From: Immersiella caudata
Taxonomy: Eukaryota; Ascomycota; Sordariomycetes; Sordariales; Lasiosphaeriaceae
Assembly: GCA_030512335.1 (NCBI GenBank)
Contig: JAULSU010000004.1
Coordinates: forward strand, 3,286,001-3,350,000
DNA: 64,000 nucleotides
Direction: 5' to 3'
Below, piece by piece: positions 55,327 to 64,000 of the stretch; position 1 is the first letter of the stretch; the number at the start of each line of letters is the position of its first letter. Under the pieces are notes generated by a model. That model was not told where the DNA came from. It saw only the letters and a list, made by a program, of their open reading frames with translations, and made no database searches. Position numbers and translations under genes: made by a program.

Positions 55327-57270
55327 TCAGAACATGCCTGAATCTACCAGGGCCCGATGCAGCATCGTTTCCTTGACTGCGGCAAGAATGAACCTGACGG
55401 TCGATCGACTGGATAGCTCCCCCACATGCGGGTACACCCTCGTTTTGTCCCCGAACTCAGCCAGAATCTTCTTCATCATGTACCGGATGACTTCCCGTGG
55501 AGTATTCTGACCCACGAAGTCTGGGTAGATGGCGGAAAAGGGGATTTGCTTCAGCTTGGACTTGAACTCCTTGACGTGGTGAAGTATGAGGATCAGCGAA
55601 GAGCGGCCCGGGTACCGTCGGAATGGGCTGTTAGGCTTGCCATGGCAAGACATCAACATCAAGGTATGATCGAAATATTTGTCCTTGTCCGTTTCTTCGG
55701 GTAGGGTGGCTTGGTCGTAGTTCGCCAAGTCAATGGTCCACACCAGACTCGTTATTTCTTCGGTCAGCTTATACAGCTTTGTGAATTTGAATAAATGGCT
55801 CGGATCAAGTAAGGTGATCGAAACTGGATCAAAGCTGAAGCTGAAGGTGCCGAGGATTGAGTTACCGTGCTGCCATCCTGGTTTGCCGAATCGTCGGTGA
55901 TCTGCAGGGGTTGGGAGATAGTGATCTCCGACAGCGCGCAAGAGGGCATCGATGATGCTAATACAGTCAGTAGGGATCGAAAAACCGAGCAGCAACGGGC
56001 TTACATCTTGTCGAAGGCCTGCGGCCTACCTCTTTGCAAGGATTCTCTTCTGCAAGCTTCAAGTGACCAAAGGCTACGGATCAAAAAGGCAACATCCTGA
56101 TCCAAGACTTGCAGTTTGCCATCCTGCATCTTCTTCTCAAGTGCATCAAGATACACCGATTCCTCGTCGCTGGGGTACTGAATCTGCTGAGCGAGCCTTG
56201 CCATGTGTTCAGCTTCGAGATGAAGGCGTTTCCTGATCGCGCTTATGGTTGACGAATCGAGTTTCCTTTCTGCCCCTGAGGCAGAGCTCAGAGCAGCGAA
56301 GGAGTCGGCGAGTAGAAGTTTGCTTTCCCTCGAAACTAGCAGGTTTTGCAGAACAACCGAGCATGTGTTTCTATGAACGAACGAATCGGCCTTGATCTGC
56401 TTATCGATACGTGCGGATCTGTTCCGTGCCTCCTCCACCTCCGGATCGACGGGTTTCAGAAGCATCGGCCATGTCTTCGTTCTGGAAAGCGAAGGTCTAT
56501 CGTTGCTGGGTTGCGGCTCGCCGTGACTGTTTACTCTCCCCAAGAGACCTTTCAAGCGAAACGGCTTGAATAGGGTGTCCCAGGGTAGGCGGCGAGCTTC
56601 ATTGTCTGCTGAAAGGAGACACGAACGTTTCTCAAGACGGCGGAACACGTCTCGGGATGCGCTGGATTCTAACGGATCGGGTTGATTCGAGAAACCCCTG
56701 ACACCAAACGCTGAGTTAATTCCAGTCGACTATCGGGAACGGTGATGTTGGGACTCACGGCTGGCTTGCCTCCAACGCATCGAGAATGATCCCCCAGGCT
56801 CCGCACAATGGCTCCATGACACCTCCGACACGTTTCAAGATGTCGTCTCTTTCGCCAAGTTGATTCCCTATCGTCGACTTGACATCCTTCACCGAGTCCG
56901 ATATCGAAGTCCAGTCGCTTTCATACCCCCACTCGTCTTCTTCCGGAGAGAGAACGACTACAATGTCAAGCCGCTCAATCACGGCGCCAGAGACGTTCGA
57001 CACGGTACGGAGTCTCGGCCCACATCGGGCAACAATTGCGGACAGAGTTGCTTCATCATCATCCGCTTCGGACTTGATGTAGAGCCCAGCCAACAAGTGC
57101 CGGATGCCTTCGACGCTGCTCTGAATGGAAGCCAGGCCATCAGCGATGCTGGTCACTGCTTTCATCAATTCGGCGTTCTCTTTTTGGGTGTCGTCGCACA
57201 GCCCTCTCAGTTCCGAGATCGTCCTCGTAAGCGAGTCGGTAAGCCGGTCCAGCTCGGCAGTGGTGTCCAT
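55327..57270 (-). CDS. G-protein alpha-like pseudo-GTPase with N-terminal helical extension
   Basis: Three exons on the minus strand (57270-56759, 56697-56005, 55957-55327; introns 61 and 47 bases) give 611 residues. The C-terminal two thirds follow a heterotrimeric G-alpha subunit: RIDKQIKADSFVHR before the P-loop position, a helical domain with ILRSLW-type spacing (FLIRSLWSLEACR), HYLPTPADHRRFG, TIDLANYDQATLPEE, IYPDFVGQNTP and the tail RFILAAVKETMLHRALVDSG. The P-loop GxGESGKS reads LVSRESKLLL, the DVGGQ switch is lost and NKxD reads HHVK, so GTP binding looks impossible. Residues 1-170 are an extra region with helix-rich, coiled-coil-like character (LTRTISELRGLCDD). All exons join in frame, so the gene seems maintained. 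Confidence 0.82.
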
Positions 57271-57926
57271 GGCGTGATAAATCCCCACACAATCATCGAT
57301 TCACCAAGCGGGCTCGCATGCTGGGTGCTTCCGGAGCTCGGCCAAAGGTCTCTCGAGATGCCAACAAAAAAAAGTCCAAGAAGCCAGATCCAAGACGAAG
57401 AGAATTTTCTCGAACAGCGACGCCGCGGCACGGCGCCCATTTGAACGGCGCCAGCGCTGCGCAGGACCCAGAACCAAGGCGGGATGCAACCTCTTCCGCT
57501 CCAAGCGTGCCCTGGTCCTGCAGCTTCGGTCGTCTCCCGCCCAATCATGGCCCCGCTGGCTGAATCAAGGGGGCTTTTTTGAGGGCCGAGGATTGATGAT
57601 TTGCCGTGCATGCAGCCCGAACGGAAATTGGGATTTGAGACCTGGGCGACCGGTGAGCGAGCGACTCCATGATTTTGAGGCCAAATGCCTTGGGGGAACG
57701 GAGAGATGTTGGGTGAACTTGATGGCATCGATGGGGATGGCGGTGCGATCTCTGCGAAAGCCGATCGCAGTGCTTAGGTAATTGGAGGGGTACCCCCCGC
57801 AAACAACACCCAACTTTGCGCGGACCCCAAACATCAGCTCAACAAAAACGAAATGCTTCTTGATGCAAAACGCCTCACTCCTACCGATGCGCCTGTCTAT
57901 GGTATCTATGCAAAATGCGAATGTGC
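57271..57926. other. Intergenic region
   Basis: Separates two same-strand (minus) genes and should hold the promoter of the G-alpha-like gene. Nothing else is supported. Confidence 0.4.
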
Positions 57927-58893
57927 CTATGCCGCCACTGATTCGGACGCCCCAATTGCAGCGACTTGGCCTGAAGAGCTTGACAGCGCGTTTTCCGCCA
58001 TCCTCGCCTTGTCTTCCGCCATTCTATTCAAGAAGGACAAGTACGTCTGCCAGCCGACTGCGATGAAGCCTGAGAAGAGCGATCTGTACTCGATAGGTAT
58101 GAAGGTGAAGGAGAACGCGGTCACGGCTGGCCACAACTTTGCAGAGTTAATGACGCTGGTCGGTACAGTTTGTTTGAGACGCTCCACGACCGCATCGAAG
58201 CTCTCGCCCGCGAGGGCTGCATGTGCCCCGAAGAAGAACGTGTTAAATGTTGGAGCGAACAACACCTGGTTGACGGCGACCTTGGTGAGGAGCGAGAGAG
58301 TCCGGCTGGCGTAATTGAAGCTGTGCGAAAGCCATACGAACCTGGCGTCGAGACATCGTCAGCCCGCGAGCCCGCACCTCTAACGTCCAGCAAGAGGGAG
58401 CCTACCACTTGTAACTCGGAATCGACGATACGCCGCCGATGATCAACGACCTGACCGTCCGCGTCGGGTCGTAGTCCCGCCCTCCCATTGATTGCGCCGA
58501 AACTACACGACTCCCGTCAGCACGTTTCTCGTCCGCCGATCCCGAATACCACAGCGCTCCAACTTTCCACAATATCGCAACAGGGAAAGCGAAGAGGGTA
58601 GAAGACATACTGTCGGAGGCGAAGAAGATGACGAGTGAGGAACAAAGCTGGGTGGTGAGCGGCCTCTTGCGCTGGTACCTCCCGTAGGCCTGGGCGGCTC
58701 TTGTGAGCGGCCCCAGTCTCTGCCAAAAGGGAAGCGTCGGGATAGTATTCGGCGTCGGAATCTGGCCTTCCCCTGGCGTAGATTTGCCCGGAGGCGGGTC
58801 GCTCTTCACCGAATGCGCCCGGCGACATCGGAGGTCGCGAAGCCTGCTCGCATATCGCCGGAGGACGTCGCGGTGTAGCGAAGGCAGAGGCAT
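57927..58893 (-). CDS. Mpv17/PMP22 family membrane protein
   Basis: Three exons on the minus strand (58893-58611, 58502-58406, 58341-57927), introns 108 and 64 bases, 264 residues. The basic, arginine-rich N-terminus (SLHRDVLRRYASRLRDLRC) may direct it to mitochondria or peroxisomes. The family blocks are all present once spliced: YQRKRPLTTQLCSSL, FASDISAQSM rebuilt over intron 1, the RTVRSLIIGGVSSIPSYKWF join over intron 2, VAVNQVLFAPTFNTFFFG, and SAKLWPAVTAFSFTFIPIEY with the GWQTYLSFLNR end. Mpv17-type proteins form small membrane channels in mitochondria (Sym1) or peroxisomes; which membrane applies here is not certain. No defects are seen. Confidence 0.92.
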
Positions 58894-60497
58894 GGTCGGG
58901 GCCGTTTCTCCTCGGGCGCCTCACCGGGCGTGTCAGGAGGACAGGGTCAGTTTCGTCGGCATCGGCGTTTTTATTGCAAATTGGAACAAAGGGAAGTGGC
59001 GGTCGGCCGGGAATTGTTCTGACTCGGCGTGCCGAACCCCGGGTTTCGCCAGCCTTAGCGCGCCACTCGGCACGGTTTCCCGCAACAGGGCCCACAATTT
59101 GCATTGCGACATCAACGCACTTGAGCAGGCGATTTTCTGGTTCGCACTTGTTGGTTCGAAGCATCTGCGCCCTCACTGTTTGCGGGCGGCGTGTTGTGGA
59201 GGGAGCGAGTTTGACGTTTCCCCCTGCCCCCTGCCCCCTCGACCCAACGTAACCCATACCTCCTTGCATTCACAATAGGCCTTGCTTTCCAGGATGGAGG
59301 GCATAGAGGGTTCTCTCTCATGTGTCCTCGCGGCTGCAGAACGACTCTTCCTTTTGTTACAGGACTCGTGCCTTCGTACCAATAGATAGCCGTGGCAATG
59401 ACATGACTCAGCGGAAAAGGTGTGTGTGTCGATGTTGGTAGAATTGCCCACGCATGTCAATGAACTCCAAGCCTCATGGAGCAATAGTCCTCTTTTTACG
59501 GGCCTTCTATCAACGGGTATCTATCTCCTTCGTCATTTCTCGTCTTCGGCCACGCTCCTCACGGGCGAGGGGCAGCGCCGACCTCGGCAGCCTTGCTCAC
59601 TGCCAGGGAGCTCGCCTCCCCTCTGATGTCGAATCATCCTCAATCTTCCGAAGATGGACAGTCGAAAGAGCAAAATGGCCCCAGAGCTGTCCAATCAGGA
59701 TTTGAGGCCAAACTCAAGATCAACTTCACACCGCGGAGGCCAAGAGTGAAGAGAAGAGGAGGCAGACTGGAGCCCAGCAGGTGATCGGAACTGGAATCGA
59801 ATACAAGGTAGAATGCAAACATGAACGCTGCATGTAGGTACCTAGCTCCAAGATCAATACACAGGATCAGAACGCCAAAATAAATTTAACCTATCCTCCG
59901 GGCCAGCGTCTATGAAAGATGTTTAGCAAGTACCAAACGTAGTTATCAAGGAGAGGACAGCGGTGAGATATTCGTAGTTGGGTGCTCCCAGTGCAGGACA
60001 AGGAGAAAAGCAAGTGAGTCTTGTGCGGCCTGTTGAAACTTGATGCGGAAATTTTATCATGATTGGGAATCCCAGTTCATGGTTGTCAGATGGGAGTGTT
60101 ATTGGACTGGCTGTTGGCCCAATAAGTAGTCGAGAAATATCGGTAGCTACTACCTGCCTACCTACCTCGTGGTTGAGGTACGAAAGTGATGAGAAGAGGA
60201 AGGCGTGTTGGTTGGCACTGCAGTCCAGCTGTCTTCGCGCGATTCGGTGGGCCAGTTTGCTGTGGCTCGAGTTTTGAGGTTGAAATAGTGACAACTACCA
60301 ACCCTCCACATCTGCACTAGAATCGCACAATGAACTCGGGGCTTGGCTAAACAATTGGAGTTTGGTTATCCTGGTGTCTTGCCAAGCGAAGCCGTTGATA
60401 ATAAGACGTCAGTGCTACAGCCGCATCACTTGACCTCGTCTTCCCCAGACTCTGCCTGCAGCACTCCCCCGCCTGACACTGCCACCAAACCAACATC
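58894..60497. other. Intergenic region (1.6 kb)
   Basis: Promoters of the Mpv17-type gene (left) and the TauD remnant (right). Several TACCTACCTACC-like runs near 60140-60165. No gene is supported. Confidence 0.4.
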
Positions 60498-61700
60498 ATG
60501 TCCGCCAAAATCCTCCGCCAGGTACCCTACACCCCCTCCGTCACCTTCCCACCCCCATACCCAGAAGGCACCCCATTCCCCCTTTCTCTGCGCCCAGCAG
60601 CCAATTCCTCTCTGGTCGACATCACTGCCGAAATCCGCGACCTCGCCGCCTCTGGAAAAATCCGCACCCTCCTGGACAGGCACGGCACAATCTACTTCCA
60701 GGGCCTGGGACTACGGGACGCGCACGAATTCTCCGAGTTTGTCCATGCATTTAGATGGAAGGTCCGTGAAGATATTGGGAACCTCGTTCGGAGGACCGTG
60801 CTGGCGAAGAAGGTGGCTACCGCGAACGAGGGGCCGAATACGTAGCCAGTGCATCCCCACAACGAGTTCGGGTTGAGCCCGCATCACCCAGCGTATGTCC
60901 TGTTTTACTGCGTGTCAACGCCAGATGAAGGTGTGTAGACTCTCCTTATGTGATGCCTGTGAGGAGTGGGTGTTGACGGGGTAAATAGGAGGCGAGACGC
61001 CGATCAACAACTCGATTTTGCTGTATAATCACCTCAAGCAGAGGCATCCCGAGTTCATCAATGAGGCCGAGGTGAAGGGCATCAAGTACCAGCTCTTTCA
61101 TCCCCACGGAAGTCGTCATCAGACTTCATCAGCGGGTACAACGGTACTACAGGCATATGGAAAGCATGTGTTGGATTCCGATGATGCCGAGATAGCCCGC
61201 CAGAAGATCGAAAAGGAGATCCGCCGATTGCGAACGGCAACTTGGCGGTGGGGAGAGCCAATCCGAGGAGAATCCTTTGGAGGACTTGCGTGTTTTCCAA
61301 GTATTGCCTGGTAGGTTGTCCTGCTGCTTCCACTTCCTCCATGAGGTTGACAAGCATCAGCTGTTCGGAACCACCCGCGCACCAGAGAGCCAGCTTTCTT
61401 CAACAACGCCGTTTCGAGATTTCTGAATGCGCTGGATAACAAGACGCTGCTGCCACCGCACATCAATGAGGAGGGGCAGTATCAGCCACCTGTTTTTGTA
61501 AGTGACCCAACGCTGGAACACGATGTCAGCTAACTAGTTTAGAACAGCGACGATTCGCTCGTTCCACGGGATATCTTGATACGGCCGTGAATTATATCTA
61601 CCGAGCAAAATCGCTGGTGAAATGGAAGGAAAGCGATGTCATCGTCTTGGATATAAGTGTCTCTCAAGCGAATCCCGTTCTTGAGGCAAGCAAGCCCTGA
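60498..61700 (+). pseudogene. TauD/TfdA-type Fe(II)/2-oxoglutarate dioxygenase, broken
   Basis: From ATG 60498 the frame reads a TauD-like start (LLDRHGTIYFQGLGL, AHEFSEFVHAF). It reaches EGPNT and then TAG at 60843, where the family continues with PVHPHNEFGLSPHHPA, still in the same frame and holding the metal motif HNE. The next exon (60989 on) encodes ETPINNSILLYNHLKQRHPE. A frame change follows in the G run near 61250, where the expected LEDLRVFQVLP lies one frame away. A spliced exon at 61361 gives VRNHPRTREPAFFNNAVS, and a further break follows near 61580. The distal histidine region reads ISVSQANP without histidine. At least three independent defects mark a pseudogene. CAG to TAG at 60843 fits a C-to-T change in CpA. 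Confidence 0.82.
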
Positions 61701-62014
61701 CAGGATTCAGAACCTTTCCGTCCAGCATGCAAGGGAACCTTGGACTGGCAACAGAAAGCTGCTGGCAAGTCTGTGGGATGATGAGTGAAGAGCTAGGAGA
61801 GATTCTCTAGAACAGATCTCTGCTTGCTTTAAAAACTATGGCTAGCTGCCCAATGAGACCGACTCAAAATAAGCCGTAGGCGTAGCTGTAACGAGCACAC
61901 TCCTCTAAGTCTTGAACAGGGTCCGAAAGGAGTGCCGTCTTCAAATCGAAATCTGAGTCCAGCCGTGCCCGTCAAGGAGAGCCCGCCCCCATGGTTCAGC
62001 CGCTCGTCCATGCC
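61701..62014. other. Convergent intergenic region
   Basis: Short stretch between the TauD remnant and the small secreted protein gene; nothing supported. Confidence 0.4.
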
Positions 62015-62364
62015 TCACAATGGCACATCCTCCAAACAAAAACATAGACAATTATCCGCACACCACTTATCTCGAGGACGTAGCTTCCCGTTTGAATCGC
62101 ATTGTGATCCCCGCTCCTCGCACGTCAACGACCCCTTGGCGCTCCCACAGAAGGGCATGTACGATGGGCACATCGGGTTGCCACCGGGCATCGTGGTGTT
62201 TCGATAGATGTTGCTCGGCGTATTGGTGGTGTGATTACTCGCGGATGTCGAAGCAAGGGCAGCAGCGAGGAAGAGGGGCCATGCCTGGAGGGTAGCGAGG
62301 GAGAGCTGTGAGGGGTTAGTATTTGATTTTGGGAAAGCAAGGGATTTGGATGGCTTGCCTTCAT
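62015..62364 (-). CDS. Small secreted cysteine-rich protein (effector-like)
   Basis: A 6-base first exon (ATG AAG, 62364-62359) joins over a 53-base GC-AG intron to a second exon 62305-62015, giving 98 residues. The spliced start MKLSLATLQAWPLFLAAALA plus STSA is a textbook signal peptide. The mature 74 or so residues hold NHT and NTT glycosylation sites near their start and eight cysteines: PMCPS, PFCGS, LTCEE, SQCDS, KWCAD, DNCLCFCLED. An even number of cysteines suggests four disulfides. I recognise no family. Size, signal and cysteine content are those of fungal candidate effectors or antimicrobial-type proteins; activity is not shown. The gene is easy to miss because its long exon has no ATG near its start. 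Confidence 0.75.
62306..62358 (-). other. GC-AG intron of the small secreted protein gene
   Basis: Donor AAG|GCAAGC is one base from the GC-donor consensus GCAAGT. A TACTAAC branch site lies just upstream of the CACAG acceptor. Its removal creates the signal peptide in frame. Confidence 0.72.
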
Positions 62365-63354
62365 CGAGGCGGCTAGGGATGCGATGTGTTTTGTCTTGTT
62401 GGGGGGCAAAGATCTAGGAGCCGGGGACAGCACTGAACCGATGGCGGAGCGCTTCAGATAATTTCTCTCGAAGTGGAGGAAGGATTGGCAGGCCGTGCAG
62501 TTGGAACGATTGTTTAATTGCAGGTAGGAATGTGCGTCGTGTGGACGAGGAAGGACGGACTGCCAGTGAGACATGGGTCCACATTGACGTCAGGAACAGC
62601 CCAGCTGCAATCCAACCTGTGAAGGATTCCTGGAAAGTACCTATGTTTCTCCGTCGACTGACGATCAACTCATGTGCCCGGTAAGGTAAACACTGGATTA
62701 TCAACTTCTTCCTGTATGGCCTCTAAAGAGCGAAGTCTACAGCCTGCGAGCTACTTACTAATGTGTTTTCAAGCTCTATAGAAAAGGCTCCCGCGAGAAA
62801 AAAGGATCCCCTCACCCATTGCGCCAAGTGTTAATAACATTGGCAAGAGGTCTTCTTCGATGTTGACAAGGCCTTTTTGAAATATAAGCGACATATTCTG
62901 AAGTAGACACCAAGTTTCTTAGGTCGTTAAGTAAAGCTACTCTTGTGATGTAGTTGACGCATGCTTGTTCGTATTGAAGGCACTTGTAGATCTGGGCTAG
63001 AATGTGTTTTCGCAGGGAGTAGACAGCCCGTCTCTTCTGGGGGCAGCCTTCGTACTGCCTCTGTGCTACAGCACCAGGCTCCAGTTTTTGTGTTTAACTG
63101 AGGGTATTTGAAAGGGGGGGAGGGGGGGGGGGGGGGGGGGGGAGTCTAGGTAAGGGACTAATTCGTTTTAACGTTGATACCGGGCCTCTCCACAAAACCA
63201 GGACTCCAGTCGTGGCGCTGCGGTCTCCCTTCCTAGTTTTTTGTACCCCGCCACTCCAGAGAGGGGTAATGGTTGGCGTTCCCCTCACCACCACTTCTTA
63301 ATTGAACGACCCTTTAGCTTGGAACCACTTTCAACCCAAGACTAAACCAACCAC
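62365..63354. other. Intergenic region (1 kb) with G run
   Basis: Divergent promoter region of the small secreted protein and HRI1. It holds a run of 7 G, A and then 21 G (63114-63142). No gene is supported. Confidence 0.5.
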
Positions 63355-64000
63355 ATGGCTGACATATCGATCCGCAAATATATTCGTTGGCTCCCCGATG
63401 AGGCCAGTGAGCCAACGTCTACGATTGTTCTCACCTCGCCTGAGCGGCGTTTCGTCGACCTCCGCATTCTGTTGGAACCAAAACTGTCCATCGACTGGGG
63501 AATTGCCGGTACATCCACCAGCGAGAGGGCCGATGGAAGCGACTTCTCACACTCCCGATGGAACCACTGGATCGACTCCCGTACCGCCAACACCGAGAAC
63601 CTCGCAGACGAGGGCGACAACTACGATCAGGCCGATGGCAGCATCTTGGAGAAGGGGCGAATGGTCAACCCGGCGACCGGAAAGCAGACCGATTATGAAG
63701 AGCTTTGGGTTTCCGAGGACACCCGCTCTGTTCCCGCTTTTGCCAGCGGTGGGAGCATCGTTGATGGTCCGGCAATTTGTGTGGTCCTGGAAATGCAACG
63801 GGACGAGGAGGGACGACGAGGCATGGTCGTACGTCTGGGTCAATACTGCCAGGGGCTCGTAAGGACAGGTGCCGGCCAAGCGGATATCACGATCGAACGG
63901 CTGAAGTGGGACGCAGAGACTGGTTGGGTGAAGCAGGTGAGGATCGGCGACGCAGAGTTACCCACCGACTTTGCGACACATCTTGCCCATGAGGCTGTTC
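63355..64000 (+). CDS. HRI1: HRI1 family protein (3' truncated by window)
   Basis: The frame is open from ATG 63355 to the window end without a stop, 215 residues visible. The sequence follows fungal HRI1: ISIRKYIRWLPDEASEPTST, IVLTSPERRFVDLRILL, DWGIAGTS, HSRWNHWIDSRT, DEGDNYDQADGSILEKGRMV and NPATGKQTDYEELWV. HRI1 is a small beta-rich lipocalin-like protein of unclear role, found with the kinase Hrr25 in yeast. The visible part is nearly the full family length. No intron or defect is seen. Confidence 0.88.
   Translation, partial: MADISIRKYIRWLPDEASEPTSTIVLTSPERRFVDLRILLEPKLSIDWGIAGTSTSERADGSDFSHSRWNHWIDSRTANTENLADEGDNYDQADGSILEKGRMVNPATGKQTDYEELWVSEDTRSVPAFASGGSIVDGPAICVVLEMQRDEEGRRGMVVRLGQYCQGLVRTGAGQADITIERLKWDAETGWVKQVRIGDAELPTDFATHLAHEAV

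Overview
The window is nuclear DNA of a filamentous ascomycete (Pezizomycotina). Genes are compact and carry 45-150 base introns with CTRAC branch points. Several families typical of the group are present: type I fungal fatty acid synthase alpha, UstYa, DUF3176, HVA-TUDOR, CBM18 and Mpv17-type proteins. I cannot fix the class or species. Both ends cut a gene: FAS2 on the left has lost its 5' part and HRI1 on the right its 3' part.

Layout. 0-10.8 kb: FAS2 3' end, guanine deaminase, a MARVEL membrane protein and an orphan protein. 12.6-19.1 kb: the clamp loader CTF18 and, convergent to it, a dynamin-like protein without a P-loop. 20-31 kb: an accessory block of mostly secreted or membrane proteins (HEFGH metalloprotease-like, RidA-like, DUF3176, carboxylesterase, two-module chitin-binding protein, UstYa-like oxidase). 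32.7-41.1 kb: mainly housekeeping genes (HVA-TUDOR protein, AP-3 beta, a conserved hypothetical, NUF2, dihydroorotate dehydrogenase). 41.5-41.9 kb: two intron-containing tRNA genes, followed by a 4.4 kb gene-poor stretch. 46.2-53.1 kb: a large disordered protein, a CT/TA microsatellite and a cytochrome P450. 54-64 kb: a broken BTB gene, a G-alpha-like pseudo-GTPase, an Mpv17/PMP22 protein, a broken TauD-type dioxygenase, a small 8-cysteine secreted protein found only by splicing, and HRI1.

The most striking signal is a family of three near-identical introns (135-149 bases) in three unrelated genes: the orphan at 9121, the metalloprotease-like gene at 20240 and the P450 at 51334. They match end to end, share a GTCTC..GAGAC inverted repeat and the same branch-site block, and look like introner-like elements, meaning introns that spread as mobile units. 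Other points of note are two GC-AG introns (NUF2 and the small secreted protein), two GTPase-fold proteins that have lost their nucleotide-binding motifs, and reading-frame breaks confined to accessory genes (TauD, BTB, possibly DUF3176) while the long housekeeping genes are clean.

No metabolic gene cluster can be argued for. The UstYa-like gene and the P450 lie 20 kb apart with housekeeping genes between them. All calls come from reading the sequence and recalled family knowledge; no database search was possible.
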